A stretch of DNA of 64,000 bases from UBA2336 sp049306095 (GTDB lineage Bacteria; Bacteroidota; Bacteroidia; Cytophagales; Cyclobacteriaceae), in NCBI GenBank assembly GCA_049306095.1, contig JBAQPU010000020.1, forward strand, positions 1 to 64,000, read 5' to 3'. A model generated the notes under the pieces. It was not told the DNA's origin and did no database searches. It saw only the letters and a program-made list of their open reading frames with translations. The position numbers were made by a program, and so were the translations under genes. This document shows, piece by piece, positions 32,374 through 41,490 of this stretch; the first letter of the stretch is position 1; each line of letters starts with the position of its first letter.

Positions 32374-33468
32374 TTAATTATTCACCTTTGCTTTTACATT
32401 CACATTTAAAGGAGTGCCGGGCTGCAGGGTAGAATTTAAAATGTTTACCTCGGTAACTTGTGGAACAGGCGGTAAAGCGCTGGTGTCAAAGCCACTGCCG
32501 GGTGCACCACCGCTGGGGAAGGATCGTGCACCACCATAAATTCCAAGATCAGTGCCATCGGTGCCGGCATTGCGAACCGCACTGGTTGTTTTTAACCGGT
32601 AATTAAAAGTATAGTTGAAGGCGTTTAAGTCCGTTACATTTTCAAACTGCGGGTCAACTGCTATAAAATTACCGGCTTCTGTATTCGAGCCTCCCGCAAA
32701 ACTGTTGGTAGGCGCATTGGGGCCAATAGTGGTAAGATTGGAAAGGTTATTATTAAAGGTGTTAAAATTTACGTTTGAGGCAAGAATGTTTCCTGTGGTT
32801 CGCGTAAAGATGTTGTTGGTAACGGTTGCATAGAACAGGTTACTCAAGGCATCTGACCCAGGAAATACATTATGGTCAATCACCACCGAACTCATAGAAA
32901 AGCCGCTGATATCACCCATAATGATGTTGTTCTGTATGGTGATGTTGGACGATGAACTTGATGTTACCCCGCTTGATCCGCCTGAAATGGACCAGGTAAT
33001 GTTATTATAGATTACCCAGTTGTTCCCATAAACGCCACCTGCGCTGGGGTTGTAGGTGAAGAGAGTACCAGTCTGATTTCTGAAGATGGTAATATTTTCC
33101 ACCCCCGGGTTTCCGTTGTTGCGAAGCTGGCTTATAATCATAAATCCTGTAATCACCGAGCCGCTGGAATTCTGCAATCCGGTATCTCGGTTTAAATAAA
33201 TGGTATTAACCTTCGTAGGAAGATTAAATTGATTATTTGAGTTGTACCCTGAGCCAATAATGACCAGGCGTTTCGTTACGCTGAAATCATTATACGTGAA
33301 TTGTGACCCATGCACAAAAATGGTATCGCCATCCGCGGAAGCGGCAATGGCGGGGTCAACTTGCGTAAATTGTCCGGGCCTGTCGGGGTTATTGCTTACC
33401 GTGCGGGTTGTTGCAAGCGCCTGTGTTAATGCCAGGGCAAGAAATGGGAACAGAATGTATTTTTTCAT
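32374..33468 (-). CDS. Exported parallel beta-helix protein
   Basis: 364 residues from the Met at 33468 (MKKYILFPFLALALTQALAT, a clean signal peptide; the Met 10 codons earlier would spoil it). The mature protein is rich in Asn, with stacked turns such as ITIFRNQTG, WVIYNNITWS, NITIQNNIIMGD and VTNNIFTRT, the pattern of a right-handed parallel beta-helix. The N-terminal AAASADGDTIFVHG-type segment starts many such folds. No C-terminal sorting domain is seen. It ends 5 bp before the DPG-repeat cargo gene, forming a three-gene operon with it and porP/sprF. Confidence 0.78.
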   Translation of the reverse strand: MKKYILFPFLALALTQALATTRTVSNNPDRPGQFTQVDPAIAASADGDTIFVHGSQFTYNDFSVTKRLVIIGSGYNSNNQFNLPTKVNTIYLNRDTGLQNSSGSVITGFMIISQLRNNGNPGVENITIFRNQTGTLFTYNPSAGGVYGNNWVIYNNITWSISGGSSGVTSSSSSNITIQNNIIMGDISGFSMSSVVIDHNVFPGSDALSNLFYATVTNNIFTRTTGNILASNVNFNTFNNNLSNLTTIGPNAPTNSFAGGSNTEAGNFIAVDPQFENVTDLNAFNYTFNYRLKTTSAVRNAGTDGTDLGIYGGARSFPSGGAPGSGFDTSALPPVPQVTEVNILNSTLQPGTPLNVNVKAKVNN

Positions 33469-33625
33469 AAGGCGGATTTTTTCTCTTTGGTAAATCAAAA
33501 TTCAGATTATGGTTCATGGAATCCATCCCTGAAAAAGGGGATTTTGAGTTAACTTACCTCCTGTTAAAATCATGTAAAAAAGGGATGCGCGGGAGTATTG
33601 AAAATGCTTTTTTTGAAATCTGAAT

Positions 33626-35566
33626 ATGAGAATAGTCTGTTTTTTGACCTTATCAGTTTTGTTGTTGCCGGGAGTAAGTCGGGCACAACAACGATCGTTT
33701 GATGTCCAGAAAAAATTAATTCTGGCAATGGCCGATGATACCAGTAAGGTAAACCGGATGAATAAACTAGCTGAAGAAATTCAGGGTGAAAATCCAATAG
33801 AGGCCATTAACCTGCTGCAATCGGCAGCCACGCTTTCAAAACAACTGGGGTACGACTATGGTCTTTCAGTTGCCTATTCGAAACGATCTATTCTATTTTT
33901 TTATGAAGCAAAATTAGACAGCGCCCAACGCTTGCTGGATGAAGCATATGCTTTGGTAAAGGATAAGCCTGATATTCAATCGCGCAAGCAATTGGCGTTG
34001 CTTACTCAACGGTATGCGGCCCTTTATCAGCAAAGGCAAAAATATGATTCTGCGGTACTCTTTTATCAGGAAGCGGCCTCGCGTTTTACAGAACTGAATG
34101 ATCGGACAAAAATCATTTTTTGCTATTACAACCTTTCCGGCATCTATAATTCATTATCGGATACCGTTAACGCATTATACTATGCTCGGGAAACACGAAA
34201 AATCGCGCTTGCCACAGGCGACTCAACCTTCATCATGAGAAGTTACATGGCCCTGGCCGATGCGTTTATCAGTGTGAAAAAATTTGATAGTGTCCGCTAC
34301 CTGGCTGAAAAAGGCCTGGTTATAGCCAAGCGATATAAGCAAACCTTTCCCATCGGTAAATTTCACTTGTTGTTGGGGATCTGTCATGATCATCGTGCGC
34401 AATATGATTCTGCCATAACTCACTTCACATGGGCTCTTCAGGAGTTTACTTCCATTAACTTAGGCTATGAAATTTCATTGGCCACCTACCATATCGGCCA
34501 CGCGTATTTTCAGAAAGGAGAGAATAAGAAAGCAATCGAATTTCTTGAAAAAGCTTCTTCAAAAAGCCGCGAGTTAAAGCTTGGTCAGGTACTTGCCCTC
34601 TGCCTGACGGATTTGGTGAAAGCCGAAGAACACCTTGGAAACACCAACAAGAGCTTGCAATATTTAAAAGAGTATGTGGCTGTACATGATACCCTTACAC
34701 AGCAAAACAACCGGCAGTTGGTGTACGATTTGGAAACAAAATACAAAGTACAACAGAAGGAAGCGCAAATTGAATTTCAGCAAGCGCAGATCAGACAAAA
34801 AAATATGCTCAACTATTTGCTGGCAGGGGTCGTGACCAGCGTACTGATCATTTCTTTTGTGATGTACTATGCCTACAAGCAAAGACGAAGCCTTCAGGAA
34901 CAACGAATAAAAGAACTTGAACAAGAGCGGCAACTGCTTTCCAGTCAGGCGGTGATCAAAGGGCAGGAAGAGGAGCGAGGGCGGCTTGCCAAAGATTTGC
35001 ACGATGGACTTGGAGGTATTTTATCGGGAGTGAAATTCACCCTTACCAATATGAAATCAAACGTAATCTTAGATGCCGATAGCGCGCTTATGTTTGAGCG
35101 TTCGTTGGATATGCTTGACCATTCTATTACCGAACTCAGGCGGGTGGCGCATAACATGATGCCCGAAGTGTTGGTGAAGTTTGGCCTTTCAGAGGCGCTT
35201 AAAAGTTATTGCGAGAGCATACGCGAATCCGGGATTTACAAAATGGATTTTCAATCCATTGGCATGGAAGACAGGTTGGCTTCCCAAACTGAAATATTTA
35301 TTTACCGGATTGTCCAGGAACTTCTGAATAATATCGCCAAACACGCGCAAGCATCGCATGTATTGGTGCAGATTGCGAAACAGGATCGCGAGGTGAATAT
35401 TACGGTGGAGGATGATGGAAAAGGTTTTGATCCCTACATCCTGGAGAAATCAACAGGTTCCGGCTGGGCCAATATTAAGTCACGAATAGATTATTTAAGA
35501 GGAAAGATTGATATCCAGTCTGCAAAAGACCAGGGTACTTCTGTTCATATTACAATTCAAGTATGA
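33626..35566 (+). CDS. TPR-containing sensor histidine kinase (HisKA_3)
   Basis: 646 residues. A signal peptide (to about residue 20, LLLPGVSRAQ), extracytoplasmic TPR repeats (about 35-380), a membrane segment (MLNYLLAGVVTSVLIISFVMYY, about 393-415), a coiled coil, a HisKA_3 dimerisation box with phospho-acceptor His in RLAKDLHDGLGG (about 455) and an HATPase domain (QELLNNIAKHAQ, VEDDGKGFD, GSGWANIKSRI). Such kinases phosphorylate LuxR-type regulators; the partner gene overlaps its stop by 4 bp. It diverges from the beta-helix/adhesin operon, a possible target. A similar but frameshifted pair is at 50411-53084. Confidence 0.9.
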   Translation: MRIVCFLTLSVLLLPGVSRAQQRSFDVQKKLILAMADDTSKVNRMNKLAEEIQGENPIEAINLLQSAATLSKQLGYDYGLSVAYSKRSILFFYEAKLDSAQRLLDEAYALVKDKPDIQSRKQLALLTQRYAALYQQRQKYDSAVLFYQEAASRFTELNDRTKIIFCYYNLSGIYNSLSDTVNALYYARETRKIALATGDSTFIMRSYMALADAFISVKKFDSVRYLAEKGLVIAKRYKQTFPIGKFHLLLGICHDHRAQYDSAITHFTWALQEFTSINLGYEISLATYHIGHAYFQKGENKKAIEFLEKASSKSRELKLGQVLALCLTDLVKAEEHLGNTNKSLQYLKEYVAVHDTLTQQNNRQLVYDLETKYKVQQKEAQIEFQQAQIRQKNMLNYLLAGVVTSVLIISFVMYYAYKQRRSLQEQRIKELEQERQLLSSQAVIKGQEEERGRLAKDLHDGLGGILSGVKFTLTNMKSNVILDADSALMFERSLDMLDHSITELRRVAHNMMPEVLVKFGLSEALKSYCESIRESGIYKMDFQSIGMEDRLASQTEIFIYRIVQELLNNIAKHAQASHVLVQIAKQDREVNITVEDDGKGFDPYILEKSTGSGWANIKSRIDYLRGKIDIQSAKDQGTSVHITIQV

Positions 35567-36174
35567 AGCGTGTTTTTATTGTGGATGATCACCCGATGGT
35601 AATTGAAGGCATGAGAAGTATGCTGCAGCAGCTTTCTGATGTGGAAGTGTGCGGACATGCCATGAATGCGGCATCCTGTCTTGGTTATTTTGTGAAAAAC
35701 TCTGCGGATGTTGTGTTATTGGATATTAACCTGCCGGATCAGAATGGAATAGAAGTCTGCAAGGCTTTACTGAAAAACAGGAGTACCCTGAAGATCGTTG
35801 CTCTCACCAATTTTGATCAGCTCACCTATTTGCAAAACATGAAAGACGCAGGGGCGAAAGGATATTTGCTGAAAAATGCTTCGCTTGATGAAATTGAAAA
35901 GGCGTTGCATGAAGTGCTGGCGGGGAATGAGTACTGGCTTGGAAAGGAAAGCGTGAAGGAAACTATCAGCGATCACAACAAATTGCTGCTAACGCGCAGG
36001 GAAGTGGAAGTGCTGAAATTGATTGCCGAAGGACTTACCAATCATGAAATAGCAGAGAAACTTTTTGTGAGCGACAGCACGGTAGATTCGCACCGGAAAA
36101 ATCTGATTTCAAAATTGCAGGTAAAAAATACAGCAGCGCTGGTACGTACAGCCCTTGAAAGTAAAATCATTTAA
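35563..36174 (+). CDS. LuxR-family response regulator
   Basis: 203 residues: a receiver domain with acidic DD pair (VFIVDDHPMV), phospho-acceptor Asp in VVLLDINLPDQNG (about 57), Thr/Lys at ALTNF and GYLLKNAS, and a LuxR helix-turn-helix (LTRREVEVLKLIAEGLTNHEIAEKLFVSDSTVDSHRKNL). The ATG overlaps the kinase stop (ATGA), coupling their translation. A DNA-binding transcription factor; its targets are probably envelope genes nearby, but no binding site could be identified. Confidence 0.93.
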   Translation: MKRVFIVDDHPMVIEGMRSMLQQLSDVEVCGHAMNAASCLGYFVKNSADVVLLDINLPDQNGIEVCKALLKNRSTLKIVALTNFDQLTYLQNMKDAGAKGYLLKNASLDEIEKALHEVLAGNEYWLGKESVKETISDHNKLLLTRREVEVLKLIAEGLTNHEIAEKLFVSDSTVDSHRKNLISKLQVKNTAALVRTALESKII

Positions 36175-36184
36175 TGCATTGGTT

Positions 36185-37549
36185 ATGAAAAAGATATTCA
36201 CGCTGATTTTTGTTTTTGCAACGGTGTGCCTTCACGCCCAGGATCGGGAGATTTTTGACATCGCTTCTTTTATGCCGCCTTCAGGTTGGAAAAAGGAATC
36301 CAATGCTTCGGTAGTATCATTTGTGGCCACGAATAACAAAACAGGTTCGTGGTGCAGAATTGCTGTTTATAAAAGCATTGGAAGCAGCGGAGACCTGGTC
36401 ACTGATTTCGATCATGAGTGGAATGAACTGATTGCAAAAAATTTTGAAGGAACTACCAAGCCAACTCCGGAAACCTCAACCGAAGATGGTTGGACTGCCC
36501 AATCGGGCGTGAGCACCTTTACGTGGCAAGGGCAACAATCGTATGCTTTGTTAGAAGCCATATCAGGTTATGGAAAGGTGATCAGCATTACTGTGGCGAT
36601 GAACAATCAGGAGTACGCGAAAGAAATAGAATTTTTCTTTAAGTCGGTTGAACTCGCCAAACCTGAGGTTCCAAAAGAAAAAGAATCGGTTACAACAAAC
36701 GTTCCTCCATCATTGCCCATTGTTGTATCGGGTGCACCGGGTAATCAGGGTATAACCATTTCAACCACCAATTTTGATGATGGCTGGGTGGCTCAACCGT
36801 TTGCCGATTATGTAAAGGTTACAAAAGGGCCTATTACTGTTTTGCTTCATTATGCCATTAAGATTACGGATGAGTTGCGCGATGCCAACGATTTTAAGGC
36901 CATACTTTTTGATCGTTTGATTTTACCACGGTATAACGTGAGCAACATCCGCAAATACGACAATGGCGGGCCGTGTTATTTCTGTATCGATTTTTATGAA
37001 GCCGATGCAATTGAAAAAGCAACAGGGAAGCGATGCCACATTGGTTTCAGGATTATTACCGCCAAGGGAATTTCAAGGTGCATTGAAATTATCTCACCGT
37101 CATCAGAAGTATTTTATAAAGAGTTCCCGGAACAGAAGAAAGTAGAGGGCATGCTCAACTACAACAAGTTTGCGATAACACAGGCCGATTTGGTGGGCAC
37201 ATGGGAAGAAAGTTCAGGCGCTTATGTGGATATGTACAGCACGGTAACGGGCGCCTATGCCGGCATGAACAGTTCTTCCTCGGCTCAAACGTATGTGTTC
37301 AATGCCGATGGAAGTTACAACAGCCACCACCGGGGAGCTTTTGGTATGGTTGGAAGCATGACGGTTTACGATCAGAAGTACAACGGCAAATTCACCATTA
37401 CCAATTGGGATATTACCATGACTAACCGCTGGCAGGGGAAGACAGAGGTTTGGTGGGCGCAGTTTGAAGCCGTGCGCGATGGCAGAGTACTGTTTATCAA
37501 CGACAAGGCTGCTGCTGCTATGAGTTACTCGCTGGTGAAGACAAAGTAA
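36185..37549 (+). CDS. Exported protein of unknown function, possible lipocalin-like C-terminus
   Basis: 454 residues from the Met at 36185 (MKKIFTLIFVFATVCLHAQ, signal peptide); an in-frame start 10 codons upstream lies inside the regulator gene. The protein has two alpha/beta halves with similar wording (FMPPSGWKKE with KTGSWCRIAVYKS, and NFDDGWVAQPFADYVKVTKGPITVLLHYAI), then a C-terminal stretch from about 345 (DLVGTWEESSGAY to AMSYSLVK) that looks lipocalin-like. It begins 10 bp after the response regulator stop and is likely co-transcribed, so it may be an output or accessory of that system. Confidence 0.72.
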   Translation: MKKIFTLIFVFATVCLHAQDREIFDIASFMPPSGWKKESNASVVSFVATNNKTGSWCRIAVYKSIGSSGDLVTDFDHEWNELIAKNFEGTTKPTPETSTEDGWTAQSGVSTFTWQGQQSYALLEAISGYGKVISITVAMNNQEYAKEIEFFFKSVELAKPEVPKEKESVTTNVPPSLPIVVSGAPGNQGITISTTNFDDGWVAQPFADYVKVTKGPITVLLHYAIKITDELRDANDFKAILFDRLILPRYNVSNIRKYDNGGPCYFCIDFYEADAIEKATGKRCHIGFRIITAKGISRCIEIISPSSEVFYKEFPEQKKVEGMLNYNKFAITQADLVGTWEESSGAYVDMYSTVTGAYAGMNSSSSAQTYVFNADGSYNSHHRGAFGMVGSMTVYDQKYNGKFTITNWDITMTNRWQGKTEVWWAQFEAVRDGRVLFINDKAAAAMSYSLVKTK

Positions 37550-37554
37550 GCTTA

Positions 37555-37612
37555 TACTCCCTATACCTTATACCTTATTCCCCCTTTACCCAATCTCCTA
37601 TACCTATTCCTT
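37555..37612. repeat. TATACCTTATTCC-type low-complexity repeat
   Basis: Degenerate repeats of CTATACC and TTATTCC fill the gap between convergent genes at 37549 and 37604, running slightly into the latter's 3' end. The same words occur inverted at 2701-2797. Confidence 0.5.
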
Positions 37613-39772
37613 AATCCCAGCCAGGTCAATTATAAATGCATACTCCTGCGCGGTTTCCCGATGAACTTTAAAACGCCCGGTTGTACCACCGTGGCCGGTT
37701 TCCATATTGGTTCGCAACAACAAGGTGTTGTTATCGGTTTTCAGTTCACGAAGTTTGGCTACCCATTTAGCAGGTTCCCAGTATTGAACCTGTGAATCGT
37801 GCAGGCCGGTTGTTACCAACATGTTCGGATAGTTTTGCGCCTTCACCTGATCGTACGGGGAGTATTCGAGCATGTACAGGTATGACTCTAAATTATCCGG
37901 ATTGCCCCACTCATCAAACTCTCCGGTGGTTAACGGAATTTCGTCATCCAACATGGTGGTTACCACATCTACAAACGGAACTTCTGCAATAACACCTTTG
38001 AAAAGCTCCGGTTTCATGTTCACTACGGCACCCATCAATAAACCCCCGGCACTGCCGCCCGTTGCAAAAAGTTTTTCAGGGTTGGTGTATTTCTGTTCAA
38101 TCAAAAACTCAGCGCAATCAATAAAGTCGGTAAACGTATTTTTCTTTTTGAACATCTTGCCGTCTTCATACCACTGGCGGCCCATTTCCTGACCGCCACG
38201 AATGTGGGCGATCGCATATACAAAACCGCGATCGAGTAAACTCAGCCGTGACGAAGCGAACGTTGGATTGGTGCTGGAGCCATACGAGCCGTAAGCATAT
38301 AGCAACGTTGGGTTATTGCCGTCTTTCTGGATGCCTTTTTTATACACGATTGACATAGGCACCTCTGTACCATCGTCTGCCGTTGCCCAAATTCGTTCGG
38401 TTTGATAATCTTCAGGTTTGTACCCGCCAACAACTTCCTGCTGTTTCAACAGCTTTCGTTCGTGGGTTCTCATGTTGTAATCAAATTGTGAGTTAGGTGT
38501 GGTTAGGGAAGTGTAACCGTACCGCAACAATTCTGTATCAAAGTCAAGGTTAACAGATGGATAAACCGTATAGGCTGCTTCACCGAAGTTCAGGTAGTGC
38601 TTGGCTCCTGTTTTTTGGTCGATGATCCGCATCAATGTATTGGCTTGCGCGCGTTCACTGAGCACCATGTAGTCTTTGAAAATTTCAATACCCTGCAAGA
38701 GCGTATCCTTGCGGTGGGCGATCGTTTCTTTCCAGTTTGCTTTTGTGGTTTTTGTTTCAGGGGTTTCCATCAGTCGGAAGTTCAATGCCTCTGCATTAGT
38801 TACGATGTAAAATTTGTCGTTATAATGATCGATTGAATATTCAAGACCTTTTTCGCGCGGAGTGAAGTCTTTGAACTTTCCATCGGGTGTATTGGCGTTC
38901 AGCAGTTGATAGTGATTGGTGAGCGTACTGCTCGACCACACCACGAGATATTTATTGGATTTGGTTTTGTAGATGCCGGTGTAAAAAGTCTCGTCCTTTT
39001 CATCGGCAACCGATTGGTCTTTGTAAGGATTTTCACCCAATTTGTGCCGTACAATCCAGCGCGAACGCAGGGTAACAGAATCTTTCTTTACATAGAAAAA
39101 AGTTTTATTGTCGTTTGCCCAGGTAATATCGCCTTCGGTGTTGGGTATGGGAGTGTCAATAATTTTTCCGGTATGCAGGTCTTTCACATAAATCGTGTAA
39201 CGTCTGCGACTCACCGAGTCTTCTGCGTAAGCCAGCAAGTTATTATCCTCACTCACACTTAATCCGGTAATAGCGTAATAGCTGTGACCTTTCGCCAAGT
39301 CATTTACATTCAACAGCACTTCTTCGCTGCCGGTAAGCGATCCTTTTTTACGACAATAAATCGGGTATTCTTTTCCTTCTTCGTAACGGGTATAGTACCA
39401 ATAGCCGTTGTCTTTGTAGGGTACGGTCTCATCGGTTTGTTTGATCCTGCCGATGATCTCCTGATATATTTTTTCTTGCAGCGCCTCGGTGTGTTTCATT
39501 TTTGCTGTGAGGTAATCATTCTCGGCAGTCAGGTAGTTCAATACCTTTTGCGTTTGTTCATCTTTTACTTCCGCATTTTTCTGCTCCTCGGTAAGTTTCA
39601 TCCAATAATAATTATCGATGCGGGTGTTTCCGTTAGCCGTTAATTCTTTGGCAACTTTTTCTGCGGCAGGCGGGGCGATGTCGTCCTGTTTAGCTTCTTC
39701 TTTGGCCGGGTTGCAGGCATAAAGAATCAGGGCAGAAATAATCAGGGCAAAAGGGAGTTTGAATAATTTCAT
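37604..39772 (-). CDS. S9 family prolyl oligopeptidase (oligopeptidase B-like) lipoprotein
   Basis: 722 residues. It begins with a lipoprotein signal (MKLFKLPFALIISALILYAC, lipidated Cys at 20). A seven-bladed propeller domain occupies about 75-445 (RIDNYYWMKL is the typical S9A start) and the alpha/beta hydrolase domain follows. The catalytic Ser lies in GGSAGG (about 574), Asp in LHDSQVQYWEP and His in GHGG near the C-terminus. DDEIPLTTGEFDEWGNP is a strong oligopeptidase B marker. It cleaves short peptides after basic residues, probably in the periplasm. Confidence 0.92.
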   Translation of the reverse strand: MKLFKLPFALIISALILYACNPAKEEAKQDDIAPPAAEKVAKELTANGNTRIDNYYWMKLTEEQKNAEVKDEQTQKVLNYLTAENDYLTAKMKHTEALQEKIYQEIIGRIKQTDETVPYKDNGYWYYTRYEEGKEYPIYCRKKGSLTGSEEVLLNVNDLAKGHSYYAITGLSVSEDNNLLAYAEDSVSRRRYTIYVKDLHTGKIIDTPIPNTEGDITWANDNKTFFYVKKDSVTLRSRWIVRHKLGENPYKDQSVADEKDETFYTGIYKTKSNKYLVVWSSSTLTNHYQLLNANTPDGKFKDFTPREKGLEYSIDHYNDKFYIVTNAEALNFRLMETPETKTTKANWKETIAHRKDTLLQGIEIFKDYMVLSERAQANTLMRIIDQKTGAKHYLNFGEAAYTVYPSVNLDFDTELLRYGYTSLTTPNSQFDYNMRTHERKLLKQQEVVGGYKPEDYQTERIWATADDGTEVPMSIVYKKGIQKDGNNPTLLYAYGSYGSSTNPTFASSRLSLLDRGFVYAIAHIRGGQEMGRQWYEDGKMFKKKNTFTDFIDCAEFLIEQKYTNPEKLFATGGSAGGLLMGAVVNMKPELFKGVIAEVPFVDVVTTMLDDEIPLTTGEFDEWGNPDNLESYLYMLEYSPYDQVKAQNYPNMLVTTGLHDSQVQYWEPAKWVAKLRELKTDNNTLLLRTNMETGHGGTTGRFKVHRETAQEYAFIIDLAGIKE

Positions 39773-39982
39773 AAGGAGGAATTTTGGAATCTAAAGTACC
39801 AAATATTTTAACGGAGACTATACCACTAAAAGAAAGGAGCTTCCGGTGGTGGAATGCTGTTTCAGGCGGAACTATTTATGGTTATTCGGAACATGCGCAG
39901 TCATGGAAGGATTTTACCGCAGATGTATCTTTCAGACATATCTGTTAGTAAATCCATACCTTTCCCCTCAAAATTTCCAATT
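39773..39982. other. 210-bp divergent gap between S9 and M28 peptidase genes
   Basis: It must contain promoters for both peptidases. A TACTTTAG (one mismatch to TAnnTTTG) lies on the minus strand near 39791-39798. Nothing else is recognisable; the in-frame extension of the M28 gene into this gap has no signal-peptide logic. Confidence 0.4.
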
Positions 39983-41422
39983 ATGAAATATTCCATTCTT
40001 GCTGTCAGCATTCTCCTTATTGCGATATCCTGCAAGGAAGAAACGCGCCCTGAAATGTTTTCGCGCATCAACAACGAAGTACTTCAAAATTCAAAAGCCT
40101 ATTCAACACTGGAAGAGGCAACTTCCACCATTGGGCATCGCCTGACCGGATCGGAGAATGGTGCGAAGGCAGAAGAATACACCTACAATAAGTTTAAAGA
40201 ATATGGTTTTGAAGATGTGCAGTATCAGGAGTTTGAAACTAAAGCGTGGTCGCGCGGAAAAATTTTGGTAACCATCAATGGCGATACAATAAAAGCGGTC
40301 ACACTCGGGCATTCTCCCGTAGCGGCTGATGTATCCGGAGAGCTGGTGGATATGGGCAACGGGTTAGAGGCAGATTATGCTGCAAAGCCCGGTGCTGTGA
40401 ATAATAAAATTGCATTAATCTACATCGGCATTCTTGAAGGAAGCCCTGAAGGCACACACAACCTGCACCGCAGTGAGAAAACTGCCATCGCTATAAAAAA
40501 TGGCGCCAAGGCTGTCGTAATTTTTAACCAGGCCGATGGAGGCGTGTTGCTGACGGGCACCGCATCGGTTACCGGTGAGTTGATTTCCATTCCGGCTGTT
40601 TGTATTGGTAAGGAAAAAGGTTTTGAACTGAAAGAACAGTTAAAGGCGGGTAAGAAGATCGAGGTACATGTTTCCATGACCAACAACAGCAATTTAATTA
40701 AAGCGCGGAATGTGATCGCTACGTTGAAAGGTTCTGAATTGCCGGATGAAAAGATTATCATAGGCGGTCACCTTGATTCGTGGGACTTAGCTACTGGCGC
40801 GATTGATAATGGTATCGGTTCGTTTGCAATCCTGGATATTGCGCGTGCATTTCAGGCAAACAAGCTAAAACCAAAAAGAACGATTCAGTTTGTGATGTTT
40901 ATGGGAGAGGAGCAAGGTTTGTTGGGATCAACACACATGGTGGAAGAGGCTGTTAAAGATGGTTCCATCGAGAATGTAAAATACATGTTCAATATCGATA
41001 TGGGCGGCAACCCGATCGGGGTAAATGCCGGAGGCAAACTCAATGACACCACTTTCTTTAAAACGATGGGTGAACAAATTGGCGCAATCGATACACTATA
41101 TAAAAATAAATTCAGCAATCGGTCGGGCCTGCACAGCGATCATCAGCCGTTTATGCTGGAGGGTGTTCCTATTTTAAGTGTTATTGGTAATCTCGATCGA
41201 TCGATCTACCGGTGTTACCATGCCGACTGTGATGATTTTAAACTGGTGAATAAAGATCATATCACCAATACCGCGCGGTTTGGTACCATGGTGTTGTATG
41301 CGCTCGCTGATGCCGATCAACTTCCTGCCGATAAAATGGACAGCGAAACTACAAAGCAGTTCATGATCGATAACAACCTGGAAGAACCCCTGCGCATTGC
41401 CGGTGAGTGGAAGTGGAAGTAG
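39983..41422 (+). CDS. M28 family zinc peptidase with PA domain (carboxypeptidase Q-like), lipoprotein
   Basis: 479 residues from the Met at 39983 (MKYSILAVSILLIAISC, lipobox AISC); the open frame extends 43 codons upstream but only this start gives a signal peptide. A PA domain (about 115-240) is inserted before the metallopeptidase core: GGHLDSWDLATGAIDNG (His and bridging Asp), MGEEQGLLGS (catalytic Glu pair), FNIDMGG (Asp) and CYHADCDD (His). Metal ligands are complete. It releases amino acids from peptide ends in the periplasm. Together with the divergent S9 peptidase it suggests peptide scavenging. Confidence 0.9.
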   Translation: MKYSILAVSILLIAISCKEETRPEMFSRINNEVLQNSKAYSTLEEATSTIGHRLTGSENGAKAEEYTYNKFKEYGFEDVQYQEFETKAWSRGKILVTINGDTIKAVTLGHSPVAADVSGELVDMGNGLEADYAAKPGAVNNKIALIYIGILEGSPEGTHNLHRSEKTAIAIKNGAKAVVIFNQADGGVLLTGTASVTGELISIPAVCIGKEKGFELKEQLKAGKKIEVHVSMTNNSNLIKARNVIATLKGSELPDEKIIIGGHLDSWDLATGAIDNGIGSFAILDIARAFQANKLKPKRTIQFVMFMGEEQGLLGSTHMVEEAVKDGSIENVKYMFNIDMGGNPIGVNAGGKLNDTTFFKTMGEQIGAIDTLYKNKFSNRSGLHSDHQPFMLEGVPILSVIGNLDRSIYRCYHADCDDFKLVNKDHITNTARFGTMVLYALADADQLPADKMDSETTKQFMIDNNLEEPLRIAGEWKWK

Positions 41423-41490
41423 GGAGGAATGTTAACGAATGAAGAAAACGATTTTTTTGATGCGACCTCAAAGGGTTCATCGTTAATATT

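Noticed and set aside
41423..41490. Hairpin-like TTAACGA...TCGTTAA pair between M28 peptidase and ATPase genes
   Set aside because: The arms are imperfect and far apart with no clean T-run, so a terminator call is too weak.
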